Shown here piece after piece: positions 11,254 to 22,492 of a stretch of 64,000 nucleotides of DNA. Numbering within the stretch: position 1 is the first letter of the stretch; every line of letters begins with the position of its first letter. The stretch is from contig OZ019759.1 in assembly GCA_947034885.2 (NCBI GenBank), positions 11,348,501 through 11,412,500 of the forward strand. Direction: 5' to 3'. This DNA is from Thuidium tamariscinum. Its lineage: Eukaryota > Streptophyta > Bryopsida > Hypnales > Thuidiaceae. Both the position numbers and the translations under genes were made by a program. The notes under the pieces were generated by a model. That model saw only the letters and a program-made list of their open reading frames with translations. It made no database searches and was not told the origin of the DNA.

Positions 11254-14200
11254 TGTTGTAGCACAAGAAAGCACAAATCCGTCTATAGGTGCTAATTTGA
11301 CGTTAACACCATTCAAATGACTCGTGTATCGTTCCCATAGGATTTTATGTAGTTTCCTCAAGATAACTGGAATACCAGGGTGCGGAAAACAATTCCAAGA
11401 CAACAGTAACCGGGTGTACAACCGGAAACTTCCTCACAACATCCGCACTCTCCTAGATTGCCTTTCCCATAAATCTCACAACTCTTACAACTCTCACAAC
11501 AACTTCCAAACAGGGAGGAGTGCCCAAACTCTGTATCTTTCCCTATCCGGACTTACAGTATCCGACTAGGCGGATTAGGAACCGGAAGGAGTGCCCAAAC
11601 TCTGTACCTCTTCCGGATCCGGTTTCCGGATCCCGTCACTCAAGTAACAAAAGAAGTTTAGCCTCTGTATTAGAGGGGTCCGCGGTTGGCATTTAGGAAG
11701 GATGCGTTGAATCCTACCCTCCTCAGGATTATAGTGAATGGAGTTCCACTAAAAGAGAAAAATAACAAAAGACATAAAAGAAATAGGCTGCAAGTTCCTC
11801 CTCACAACTAATCTGGATTGCAATCCCAACTAGCAGGTCACTCAGGAAACCCCTACAAACCCCACATTACTACAATGACAGACTCACCCAAACTCAATTC
11901 CTAAGGCTTAATCTAGGAGCCAGATAACCAAAGGATCCTAACTACATGCACATCCCTCACTTCCGGTTGTAGTAGGACCTCAACAACACGTCAATTGGCA
12001 TGCGCCTACTCTCCTAGCAGAACACACCCAATCTAAGAGCAGCTTTCCCACACAAAAGCCTCCAAGTGACTGCAGCCGCTAGACTTCAATCCTAATACAC
12101 CAGTAGCCTCAACCAAATCACTTCAATTTCCCAGAACCGGATTCAGACAAAGTTTGGGGGAGACACCTCATCCAAGCACCTGCAAACCCAGCTACCTCGC
12201 ACTATCCAATGGTTCTAGCATTGCACGACATACCAATCCAGAGTTGAGACTTTTCAGACCAATTCTTAGAAAGTAGAAATCTGAAAATCAGATTGCAAAT
12301 GAAAGGAAAAACAGAAGTAGGAACACCCGGGGCAACCAACTAACAGCCACCTCTAAATACCAACCCAAGGGAACCCTAAAAGCCCCCAGGAAACAAAATC
12401 AGAGGACAAGAGAATGCCAGGTAGCATTCCTTATCCACAAAAGTTACTTTCCTATCCACCCAACTGGACCCGCAAAAAGTGGATCTCAGATCCTGAAAAT
12501 CCGGATTTGACTGACCAGGTGCATTCCAAGTCAAAAGCACCTTGCTAACTGCTTTTTATCTACTGGAAAGGTAACTTTCCACCTACTCCACTAAGTCTGC
12601 TCCTCAAAATTTTCTACCTACTCTACTTTCTATTCCTAACTACTTCTTCATCCGCTTTTGGGGGGAATCCGCATGCTTGGCGGCTCCCTTGCATGCTGGC
12701 TGTTTCCTACTGGTGGAAACCTTTGCCAACGCAGCTGCTTTGCCTTTGGAAGGCGTGGTAGCTATCTTACCCTTCCCCGCAGATTTCGGAGGCGTGATTT
12801 CCGCCGGCTCTGACGGTTCCAGTTCCGGTTCCAATTTCGATCCGGATTCCGAATCCAATTCCTTGTCTTCGTGCTCGCTCTGCTCTGGGGACTCATCTTG
12901 GTCTAACTCCAGGTCAATGGGACTCTCCCTCGATCGCTTGGTTGTAGCCTTCCTCTTCATCGTGCTAGGAACCTTAGGAGACTTCTCGGATACCTTGCTC
13001 GGAGGCGTCTCTTGATCCTAGTCTTCCGCCTGGACTTGCTTCCTGATTTGGGATCCGGGTGTTACCCCTTCTCCAACATCAAGATCAAGTCGGGAAGCTG
13101 CCTTGGGCGCCTGTGGAGTCTTCTCTTCCACTGATCCCTTGCCCTTGGACTTCTCAGAGTCAAGTAGAGAAGCCACTTTGAACTGAGGTATCGGGATTAC
13201 ACTTTCCTTACCCTAGCTGGCTTCCTTCCCCGTTTCCAGATCTGGATACAACCCAGCCCCTTACAAAGCCTCCCTGATCTCAAACAAAGTTCTCTCCATC
13301 CTCTCACCAAACTCCACTAGCACCTTCACCATCTTAGAAGCTACTGCCGGCCCTGCCTTATGCACTTCCTCATCAAATAATTTGGCTTTGTTAAGTACAT
13401 CGCTCGGAATCTTAATAGAATCCCGGATCCGCATGAGGGTTGCTTGGGACTCACCCGACAACCTCCTAGACTCTTCAGACTTCTTCTCCAACTGATGTTG
13501 GAGATCCCTAACCTAAGTGGACAATTCCACAATCCGGCTCTCCCACTTCCCAACATCCTAATTTTTGAGAAGTTCCTCTATTCTCTCACACAAAACAAAG
13601 GTGCTGATGTTTCCCATCAATCTACATGCCTTCCGGACTTCCTCTCTTTCCCCACTCTGATCCTTTCGGATCCTCTCCAAATTCACAATAACAATTCCCA
13701 ACGGATCCTCCTTCTTGTCACTCGACTAGACCGGATTCTCTTTCACTTCCTCAATCTCTGGCTCCTTTCCCTTCTTTGAAACAAGAACCTTCTCTTGCTT
13801 TCTCTCCTTCTCTGAAGACCCTGGTCCTTTCGAGACTTCCTTTCCCTCTCTCTCTTCCTCACTTTCCGATTCCGGGGGAGGACTGATGTCAAACTTCAGC
13901 ATCACTAAAGCCGACTTGTACAATGTGGCCTCTCTATCCCTCAGCAAATCAAGAGAGTGATACAGATGGAAGAGGAAAGGACTGAGGATGGTGGGTTTGG
14001 ACTTTCCGGCCGCGGTTACTAACTTTCCTACATGATCCTGGATTACTATCCCCCAACTAACCTTCCGGTCCCCGGATAGTGCCCCAAAGATCATGTTGGC
14101 TATGGTGGTTGTAATCCGGGTTGGCCTTTCCGGATACAGAATAGGGGTTAGGAACTCTAGCACTCTCCTATCCCTCTTGTTTGCACATTCCGCGACTGTA

Positions 14201-15235
14201 TACCCGTCTTTAGGATGCGGCGGTTTGGAGAACTTACCCTTCAAGAACTTGTCCGTCCTTGAGGCTGATCCTTCTCCCTCCTTAGGAAACCCATATGCCT
14301 TCCTCCAAAGCTCCGCTGTCCACCGATTAGGAAGCGCCCTAATAGTCCGACTCCACTCACTAGACTGATCCTCCATCACCTCTCGGACCATCTCTTCGTC
14401 CTTGAGGTTCCATGGGCACTGCAGCAACCCTAGGCAGCCGATCTGGGTCAGGTCCTCCTCCAAATACGCACGCTCCTTGGCATCCTTGGGTACTCCCGGA
14501 GTCACAGACTTCAGGTTTAGGGAAACCGGATCCTCCGCTTCCTCAAACCTTCCCATCTCTCACTCAGATGAGCGCTCAAGACTTCAAGACAGATTATCTC
14601 ACCACAAACCCTCCAAAAACAACCGGCGCTCAAAGAAAACACAAGGCGCTCACTCAAAACCCTCTTCCTTCAAGTCGGTCGCGCGCCCTTCCGCGATGCA
14701 GGAACCGGAAACTCTGAAGCTCTCAAAACTCCCGCTCTCACAACACAAAAGAGCTCTCAAAACACACCCAAGCAACACCAAATTGAATCGCCACCAAATG
14801 AGAGTGACGACCCCTCCATCAGCCATGACCCCTTGAACTCTGGAACTAGCCGTTAACTGGCAGTTCCGTGATTTCCGGATGTCCCATCGTTAGGGTTTCA
14901 TCCACTTCCTCCCGGCGATGCCGTCATGACCGGTTAGGGTTTCGTTGGTTCCTGGACGACTGATGGTGGCCCTTAGATGACATCTGGACCCGTCCATGAT
15001 CCTAGGGTTGAACCCCAGATCCTCAATCCGGTTCCGGATTTTCCGGTCAGGTAAGGGTTTGCACTTCCCTTCCTTAAACTAATTATCCCAATTGGATATC
15101 TCCAATTTCCACTTCTTCCTAATCTTCCTAATTTTCCTTATTCTTGATCAAAGAATCAAAAAATTTATCTAAGATTAGCTTCCTTATTCCTAATTCTATA
15201 CTAAATATTAAAAACCTGTATTCTAGGTTCCCACA
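11254..15235 (-). mobile_element. TG...CA element 3 nested in 1A
   Basis: The element runs from TGTTGTAGCAC at 11254 to GGTTCCCACA at 15235 (3,982 bp), with perfect GATAG duplications at 11249-11253 and 15236-15240. The unoccupied site is visible in element 1B near 40950, where GGGATAGGGAAATC is continuous. Its first 25 bases resemble the reverse complement of the type-1 3' end (GTAGCACAAGAAAGCA), so it is a diverged relative inserted in reverse orientation. No internal LTR pair is seen. Confidence 0.88.
12640..14556 (-). pseudogene. Element 3 single protein
   Basis: An ATG at 14556 opens a clean 276-codon frame (to 13726) with YLEEDLTQIGCLGLLQCPW, TDKFLKGKFSKPPHPKDGY, VLEFLTPILYPERPTR, ANMIFGALSGDRKV and LSPFLFHLYHSLDLL. 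This is the longest intact view of the family's core domain. A frame change near 13730 then leads through a coiled-coil part around 13260-13560. The protein ends at 12640 with an acidic stretch and a basic tail (ACKGA...SPQKRMKK) like those of 1A and 1B. The core is separated from the tail by several stops. I do not recognise a known enzyme. It may be a structural or nucleic-acid-binding accessory protein of a retroelement. Confidence 0.65.
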
Positions 15236-16824
15236 GATAGGGAAATCAAAACCCATCCCATCTCACCTTTTTTATTCCACCTGTACCACTCCACGGACCT
15301 CTTGAGGGAGAATGAGACGATCGCCTATGACGTGGGCGTAGCTATGATAGAATACGATATAGAAAATCTGGATGCCGAAGCAGGACTGGATGAGGAGTTC
15401 TCTGATCGAGAAGGTCAAGATAGGGAGCACGAAGGTCTCCCTGAGAATAAGGAAGGACCAGATGTAGCAAAGGATAACCTACCTCTAGAGGACCCAATCA
15501 TAGCAAAAGAGACTCAAGGGACGGACCCGGTTTGGGACCAAGATCCTTTGGGAAGGATTATCGAGAACTTGGACTCTTGGAGGAGTACAGAAGGCAGCAC
15601 GAGGGTGAGCGGAGGATACTGCAAGGATTATGCAAGGCCCTAGGTAGTATCCCTCCCTCCAAAATCATAGAGAATGTGGGTGGATTCATCCGGGAGGTTC
15701 ACAAAAGAGCCAAAAAGGGAGAAGTGGAGAAGCTGGCCAGCTAGATAACTACCCTGAAACAAGAGTTGCATCAAAAGCAGGCAGAGCTAGATGAAGAAAA
15801 GAAGCTCTCCACCCAGACCCAAAATACTCTTGAAGAAATTTGGGAGTTCATCACACATCCGGGCGAGGTCGTTAACAAGGCCATGTTGTTCGATCGAAAG
15901 GTGTTAGAAGCAGGCAAGCTAGTAGGCCCGCAGCTCTTGACAGTGCTGGTGGGCTACAACAAGAAAATGGAGACCACGTTGGAGCAGTTGTGAGGAATCA
16001 TGGTGGTGGTGAGGGCGAGCTCCATCCCTACCCCAAGACCGGAAGCAACGCAAACCGAGGAATTGAAGCCCTAGCCGAAGCCAACGGCTGCAGAAGAGGA
16101 GAAGACCATGGCAAAGCCGCCCAAAGAAGCAGAGAAGACAGATGAAGAAATGGCCACCAAGGAGTCGGTTCATCAGATCCTAATCGAAGAACCGAAAGCG
16201 AAAGAGCCAGAGAAATTCAAGGGACCGGATCCGGAACCAAGTGTGCCATAGGAGACTGTCAAAAGTGTCTCTCCACTACGGAAGGAAACCAAGTTTTTTG
16301 ACTTGAGCGGCATCTCTCCATCAAAGTCTTCACCAAAAAAGTCGGTCAAGCAGAGAGTAGGAGAAGTTGCCAAGGCCTCCATTCCATTCCGGCCCATATT
16401 GAAGACAGGGCCAAGATCCAAATCACCAGTCAAGGGACCGGTCCGGATAATCGAGAAGGGAGAGGAATTGATGCCTCGGAGTAAGGCAGTGCACCCAACA
16501 CCCATCATCGAATTGATCAAGCAGAAGAACCCAGAGCCCCAGTCGGTGAAGAAGAAAGCCCGGGTGGAAGAAAAAGATGACGAGAGTGACGAGGAAGATG
16601 AAGACTCAGAGGAGGAGTTCGGTTCCGGTGATGAGTCGGATTAGTATTGGGATGTTGATCAAGCTTTAGCAAAGACCAGGTAGAGTCAGGCTAAGGCAAG
16701 AAGTAAGGCTAAGCCGAAGGCAAAGCTGGTTCGAATGTTCCGGTCTCTAGTCGGAAAGAAGCAGCCAGCCTGTAAAGGTGCCAACAGGACCGGAGAGTCG
16801 CCTACCAATCGATTCAAGAAGTAG

Positions 16825-18151
16825 GGGGTTAATTTTAGGCAGATAGGGAAGGCATCTACATGTTAGCCACAGTAGGACATATTTAGATTAGAATTTTTTG
16901 AACTTAGACCGGATCCAATTTTATAGGATCTGAGATGCGATTTTGTTGGGTGTTTTTGGATTTTAGTGAAAGTCAACTAACCCAAGTTGTAAGGGAATGC
17001 AACGTGGCATTCTCTGGGGCTGTTGATTCCACCTGCACTTTTAGGTTATTCTTGAAGTTGTTTAGTATTTAAATTCAGGTTGTAGTTGAATCCGATGTGC
17101 ATTTTGTTATCTTGTTTTTGCAAGTTTTTGGTGTTGCAAATACAAATCAGACTCTTTTTTATTCACTTTGAGTGGACCGTGGACACTTAACCTTGTCAAA
17201 GTCTTGTTGGGACGGTTAGGATTGCAACCTTGTGTAGAAAGGAAGTGCGTCCGGATATTAAATTTATCTGGTCTCTGGAGTTGAAGTGAATTTGGTTTTG
17301 ATTGAAGTTAAAGGCTTGTGTGGGCTCTCTTAGTGTAGTCTGGAATAAGTCTTGGGAGTAGTCCTTGGAAATAGCCACTCGTAGAGTCTGGGTTTGAGAT
17401 CGAAAGCGTCCAGCCGAGTGCCAATTAAAAAGTGATGAGGTCTCTTTTGATGAAAGAAAGACTTGTGAAGGATATAGCTCTCCCATTTAGCTTATCCCCT
17501 TATTCTCCCAAGCATCAAGACTAATTCAGTAATCCGTCGTTGTAGTACTTGTTAGGAGCAGACAAGAGTGCTTGCGTGACCTACTGGACCGGATCCGTTC
17601 CGGATTAGTTGTGAAGTATTCCAAGCTGATAGAATTTATCTTGTTAAACTTTCTTTTCATTTTATAGTGGAACTTCTGACACTTTAAAACTTGAAGGATA
17701 GGAGTAATCTTCCTTCCTGAACCCCCTAAAGAGCAGATCCCTGTTATTATCAAGGTTAAATTTACACGTTGGTGACTTATATAGGAACAAGACCGGATTA
17801 CAGTTTCAGGAAATTGGGCATAAGTTAGAAGCATCTCAGTTTTCGGTCTGCGTTTCCATATTTGGAAAGAGTACTAAGAAAAATCTAAACATGTGGGTAT
17901 AAGTGGAGAGGAAACTCTCTGCCTTCAGAAGTGTGATCCCATTCCGGTCAAAAGTAAGATTTGGGAAATGCTTAGACCGAGTCAGGATTTGACTTTTGCT
18001 TGGATTTTTGTCGTGACTACCATTGTAATATTTCGGTCTCTAATAGACTTACAAACTAAATCTCTTGGAAACAATACACGAGTCACTTTAAGGTTAACTT
18101 AGAACATTCTAACACCTTAAAGAAGGAATTGTGCTTTCCTGTACTACGACA
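16825..18151 (+). other. 3' non-coding part of element 1A
   Basis: About 1.3 kb downstream of the stop codon is shared with element 1B (42508-43829) with only small differences. No frame of interest is seen. Its conservation between two copies more than 20 kb apart shows that it is an integral part of the element and not host DNA. Confidence 0.7.
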
Positions 18152-19602
18152 CTTTCCTATGATCATATGAAAAAAAGTGACACCTATAGTGGAGATTGAG
18201 AGATTTCCTTATTAGTATAGGAGAAGGTTCCTAAACCTACAACAGACTTTCGCATCCATTCAATAGGGGCTCTAAAATGGACTTATAAATTTTTGAAAAG
18301 TCACGTCTCTTTTATAATGGAGCTTCGTGTGATTTGTTTTTAATTCTTCAATGTATGGATGAAGAACAACACTTCATTTATTCCTTACTAAAAGCTTAGG
18401 TGTCTACTAATTTTCTTCAAAATTAAAATTTGATAATTAACTATCTTGCAACAAGTAATTAAAAACTTGAAAGAATGATAAAATCAAGCTTTCATTTAAG
18501 AGGAAGTAAAAGATACTTTAAGAAACCATTTCAATGACTTCAAAACTATAGTAGAGCTAATTTTTGGGTTTAGACTTTATTTTTTTTAAATATGCATAGA
18601 TTCAATTCCAAAGGCCTATGATAATAAACAGGAACCTACACAAAGTTTGTGTTTGAAAATTCATAACTAATTCAATAATGCTTCAAAAAATATGAAACAA
18701 CTTATGTTAGAATCCTCATCCATTTTTCTGTAACTGAATAATAAACTAAATTTGTTTTAAGGTTAGGCAATTCATTAAAAAGTTTGATCAATGCAAACAA
18801 GGTTGGTCATGAACCTCCCGGACTCACGCAAAATCTGATTTCGACCCTAGGGTCCTTTAGTCAAAGTCTTTTCCCGAGAATCCAGCGTCCAAAAAATGAA
18901 ATTACGTTGTATCATCTCAATTCCTCGAGGAATGTTCATAGAATTTCCTCCACAATTTTGCTAATTCTAAAGGGTCAAGCTTTCCTCAACTACCAAATTG
19001 ATTACAGTTTCACGAAATTCCAAAAGTAACCAATAATAAAACAAATAATGGCCATCAATACACTTGCCTTCAAACAAATCAAAGTCAACACGTATGTGAG
19101 TTGCCAAATGACACGATTGAACACCTAATCAAGTAGCCAGCTTTTCGTGAAGGCGAGAGATTTCTTGCAACCACAGGATCAACATTGCATCCCGGATATC
19201 ATAGCTGCTACGAATTGACGGACCTTCGAAGTTACTTTTCGATGGCTCGACACTCCAAAGTTCGAAGTTCCAGGCCAAGCCTACGCGCTCTCCAAGCCTT
19301 CCATTTTCTAGCTGACTTCTGTATCACTAGTCTCAAGCCGCAGCTAAGTTCCACACTTGTTTCATTCAGACTTTGTGAGCTCATTCAAACTAGGTGCAAA
19401 TGGCGAGGACTATGAGGAGCTAAGCGCGAGTTCTAGAGAATCCAGACGGGCAGAAGGCAAGGTTGTCTATCTCGACGTGACGTTGGCTTTTCCCGTCAGG
19501 ACACGTCCTGACGGATCTGGATCGCGATGCGATGTGGACGCGACCCAAAAGGGGCCAAAAAAGGGTGGATGAAGTTCGTTGGGTTCGTCTCCGACTCGTC
19601 AA
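18152..19602. other. Host DNA right of element 1A, unassigned
   Basis: It starts with CTTTC, the right target duplication. Around 19090-19440 the plus strand has a weak, GC-richer coding-like stretch (a frame with words such as KARDFLQPQDQ and SFKLGANGEDYEEL, broken by stops) that may be a remnant exon of the element carrying the 20-bp repeats. I could not assign it to a family. The rest is AT-rich with no signal I can support. Confidence 0.3.
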
Positions 19603-19802
19603 CTGGACAGATACGCGGCCTCCTACACGGCCTGCTCGTCTCCTGGACAGCCTGGTGGTACCCTGGACGGCCTGCTCGTCTCCCGGATGGGCTGATTGTC
19701 TCCTGGACGGACACTCCGACGATTGGACGTTCAGTGAGTGCACTGGACAGCCTAATTGTCCGCTGGATGGCATGGGCGTCGACTGGGCGTCAACTAATAG
19801 CA
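19603..19802 (+). repeat. Tandem repeat, 20-bp period, about ten units
   Basis: Ten consecutive 20-base units, each beginning CTGGAC or a variant, follow each other without gaps, for example CTGGACAGCCTGGTGGTACC, CTGGACGGCCTGCTCGTCTC and CCGGATGGGCTGATTGTCTC. Each unit has a GGAC box at its start and often a GTC box near its end. A related 20-bp period lies at 25414-25533, upstream of the kinase-like gene. It lies about 420 bp beyond the 3' end of RING gene A. Such arrays are typical of subterminal regions of large transposons, where a transposase or host protein binds, but that role is inferred. Confidence 0.75.
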
Positions 19803-20219
19803 TTTTCACAGTGTATAAACCCTGATCAACGACGAGTATAAAAATTGAATCCAAATTTGGCAGTATTGTCTTCTTGTTCTTATGCAATGTCTTACGTGTG
19901 TATTTGGGTTCATAACAGTTTCAGCTTCTAAAACAACTTACATTCTCATTTAAATTTATTTTATGCATTGAAAAATTGACAAAGTGCTATGATTTATGCT
20001 TGCTTCCATCCAGTTCACAAATTCAAAAAAAAGTTGTAGCATTCAGGTAATCAAAGGAACCAAATCAAGATCATAGATATGTTCAAAAAATTATTATTAA
20101 TATTTACACATGCAAAATAACCATCAGGTTGTAGGGTGGTTGTAATGTGAGCTTCTCCTATGCTATTCTATTGTCCTACCTACTTCTTACTTCTACGTCT
20201 ACTACTTGTCACTAGAGCT

Positions 20220-22492
20220 CTACGGGACCATATTGCTTCCACTTGGTCTGGCACCTCCTACTTTGCTTGTACTAGCACCTCCAATATGGATATTTGTGGA
20301 TCCTGTGCCATCTAGTCGAACTCGACGTCCTCTAATTGGGACTTTGAAGTCGGGTTCGAGAATGCCGCACCGTATACTTTGTTTGAGGAATTCTTGCAAA
20401 GGCTCCATGCTTTGAAAAGAATTTAAGAGAGCCAACGTTGAGTCATTGTAGGCCGTAGATAGGTAATTGTAAACAAGATTCCACTCCTTCGCTTCATTGA
20501 ATGAGGTGTCAGATGTGGCTCGTATCAATGCTTCTTCCGACAATTCATGAGCGTACCCTACAACTTCACCTTGGGAATTGAATACTATATCTCCCTCTGG
20601 ATTTGGACCATCAATATAAACATTCTACTTCCAATCCCAATAGCCATCGACAAGGGCTGCAAACCAATTGCATCGTTTTTTTCTTCCTCTATCTGGATGA
20701 ATAGCAATGCCACACCGAGTGATTTCTTGATTGGAGGCAAATGGGACATTTTCTAGACTTCTTGTGGGAACATAATGTCCATGGTGCGACCACTTCCAAT
20801 ACCAAGTCAAATCGGTCCCCCATATTGCTGCTCTATCTTCCAATGTTCTAGGGTAATTGTCCTCATTGTATTCATAATCACAAGGCATTTTGCTCTCCAA
20901 TCCAAACATTTGGTACATACGTCTATGAAATGGGGCCTTGCACGTTGGACATCTCTTCTTCACAACCATGTAAGGAATCAAACTTTGTGGGTGATACATG
21001 TGTGGACATGTACCCAAACTCCATGCTCCTTCTGGGCCAAACAAAAGTGTGCAGAGGGCACAAGTCGAGCCACCACTCACAAAGCTTGGAACATTTGCCC
21101 ATACCAGTGGATTAAGCTTGGGTTCCTTAGGCTTTTCTCCTTCTACTACCTCTGGTGGTGTAGGCAATGGATACTTGTACCTCTCCGTCTTATATTGGAA
21201 CTCCAAGTCCGGATTGGTATTCCAATCAATGCTACTATTGTTTTTGTTCTTTAATAAATCATCCGTGAACATTTCTTCTATCATGGGCCATGACGTGAGT
21301 CCAAAAAAATGATTGTCGCCATCTCCAAATGATGCCGCTATACGCCATACCTCACGTTGCATTTACTTTGACTACATGAAGGCAAAAGTGCAAACCAACT
21401 TCATGTTGCTCACCTCTAGCTCCAAGTCATTCCGCTCTACAACTAATTTGGCGTGCTCTGCTTGATAGTATTCATGGAGAGAATTTGGTGACCCGTTTCC
21501 TTCCATGGTTTTTTGCATTTTGGCCAAAACATATGTCAAATTCTCAACCTCTTGCTCAGCTTTTTCAGCTCGTGCTTGCATAGCTGCAAATGTGGGGAAA
21601 TCCACACTTGCTTCCCCTTGAGCACTACATTTTGTTGGAACTACAACACGAGGTAGTGCCTTCAAGGTATTGTTCTCCTCCTCCATAGCCTTCAACTTTG
21701 TTTGTAGGGCATTGAGCTCTTGTGTATGCTCTTCACCAACTACAGGAAGCTTCTCATTCGAATCAAATGCTTCTCGGCGCAGGATAATAACTTCATCCGT
21801 CTCGAAGCCCTCTTCAAAAAAGGAAGCCATCATAGGATGTTGCTCCTCCACAACCATTGAACCCTCTACATTCTGTACCATGTCCTGATCTAGTGTTGCA
21901 TCATTCAACAATTGATGTTCCTTGGGGCCGACTTCAATGGTATTCCAATTGAATTGAGATGCTTCCATCATGCCACTACCCATATGGTCTACCCACTTGC
22001 CTCCACCATTGCCATGTCTTCATTGCCCATATTCAGGTTCTCCTCCAATGGGACATTTGGATTTGGTGGAATACTTCGGAGCTTCAATGGTAATCGTTCA
22101 TTCCGTGCAATGGCGGGGTATGTCTTCCAATTCACATCCTTTCCCAAGAAAACCTCTACATATGCCATGCTACACAATGCAAAGGTGCCATCCCGATTTG
22201 TGTTGAAGCCCCACAATGCCCGTGCGCATTCAGTCAATTTCTTCTTCAACTTGGCATGCCTATACAGTTTGATGTTGGCCGTCCCTGACTTGAGGATTGT
22301 GGCAGCCCGGTCCTTCTTCCAATGGCGGAGAATGTGTGTCCAATCAACATACTTTCCACAAGTCTGTCGAGTCCATACATCGTTGTCTCCTCGCCATCCT
22401 ACGTTTCCCAAGTTCAGGGCATCATTTAATATGGCCTAGTTCACCTCAAACTTGTTCCCCCTCCTCTTCTTCGCACGGCCTCTATTTGCCAT
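20220..22492 (-). pseudogene. RING-finger protein A, probably transposon-encoded
   Basis: An ATG at 22492 opens a basic N-terminus (MANRGRAKKRRG), and the coding trace runs about 755 codons to 20220. After a frameshift near 22000 comes an acidic and coiled-coil stretch (21983-21400), then a zinc-binding module: CALC, GTC, H-x3-H and CPTC, with FGPEGAWSLG between the first pairs. This is a RING-H2-like pattern that would suggest E3 ubiquitin-ligase activity. The words MYQMFGL follow the finger, as in gene B. The C-terminus is S/G-rich. In-frame TAG and TAA codons (near 22437, 21374, 21365 and 20622) interrupt it, so it is probably dead. Its layout matches RING gene B at 27765-30026. The two fingers share FGPEGA and the FGL word, with little else conserved. 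It is not an ordinary plant E3 that I know. Confidence 0.65.

Larger units (their letters stand above)
6928..16824 (+). pseudogene. Element 1A single protein, split by nested elements 2A and 3
   Basis: The start ATG at 6928 opens MASKEGEEV. The frame is cut at 7018 by element 2A, resumes at 10796 (LEEDL-like block, then DKFHVGKF, ITPKDGF, TLANTIFGAL), is cut at 11253 by element 3, and resumes at 15236 with the SKP...YDVGVAMIEYDIENL block. A coiled-coil region rich in E, K, L and Q covers about 15700-15990. An S/P/K-rich tail with an acidic run (EEDEDSEEEF) and a basic end (NRFKK) stops at 16824. It has several in-frame TAG codons, where element 1B often has CAG, and a few frameshifts. The function is unknown; the layout loosely recalls the 'putative plant transposon protein' domain families, but I cannot confirm this. 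The basic tail suggests a nuclear, nucleic-acid-binding product. Confidence 0.65.
6374..18151 (+). mobile_element. Integrase-type TG...CA element 1A, carrying two nested elements
   Basis: The element starts TGTGGCAATC at 6374 and ends TACGACA at 18151. Its flanks are CTTCC (6369-6373) and CTTTC (18152-18156), a 5-bp target duplication with one mismatch. The ends match those of element 1B (39865-43829), with which it shares sequence throughout. Removing nested elements 2A and 3 with their duplications leaves about 4,009 bp, close to 3,965 bp for 1B. I found no repeat of the 5' end inside the 3' end, so there is no evident LTR pair, and no reverse transcriptase, RNase H or integrase trace. It could be a giant solo LTR carrying an ORF, or a non-autonomous element mobilised by an integrase in trans. 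Confidence 0.8.

Noticed and set aside
6374-18151. A classical LTR retrotransposon with LTRs at 6.4 and 17-18 kb
   Set aside because: The first several hundred bases do not recur near the right end, and no reverse transcriptase, RNase H or integrase words are present on either strand.
19420-19887. 155-codon minus-strand frame over the 20-bp array
   Set aside because: The period of 20 bases is not a multiple of 3 and the composition follows the repeat. It is a shadow of the array.
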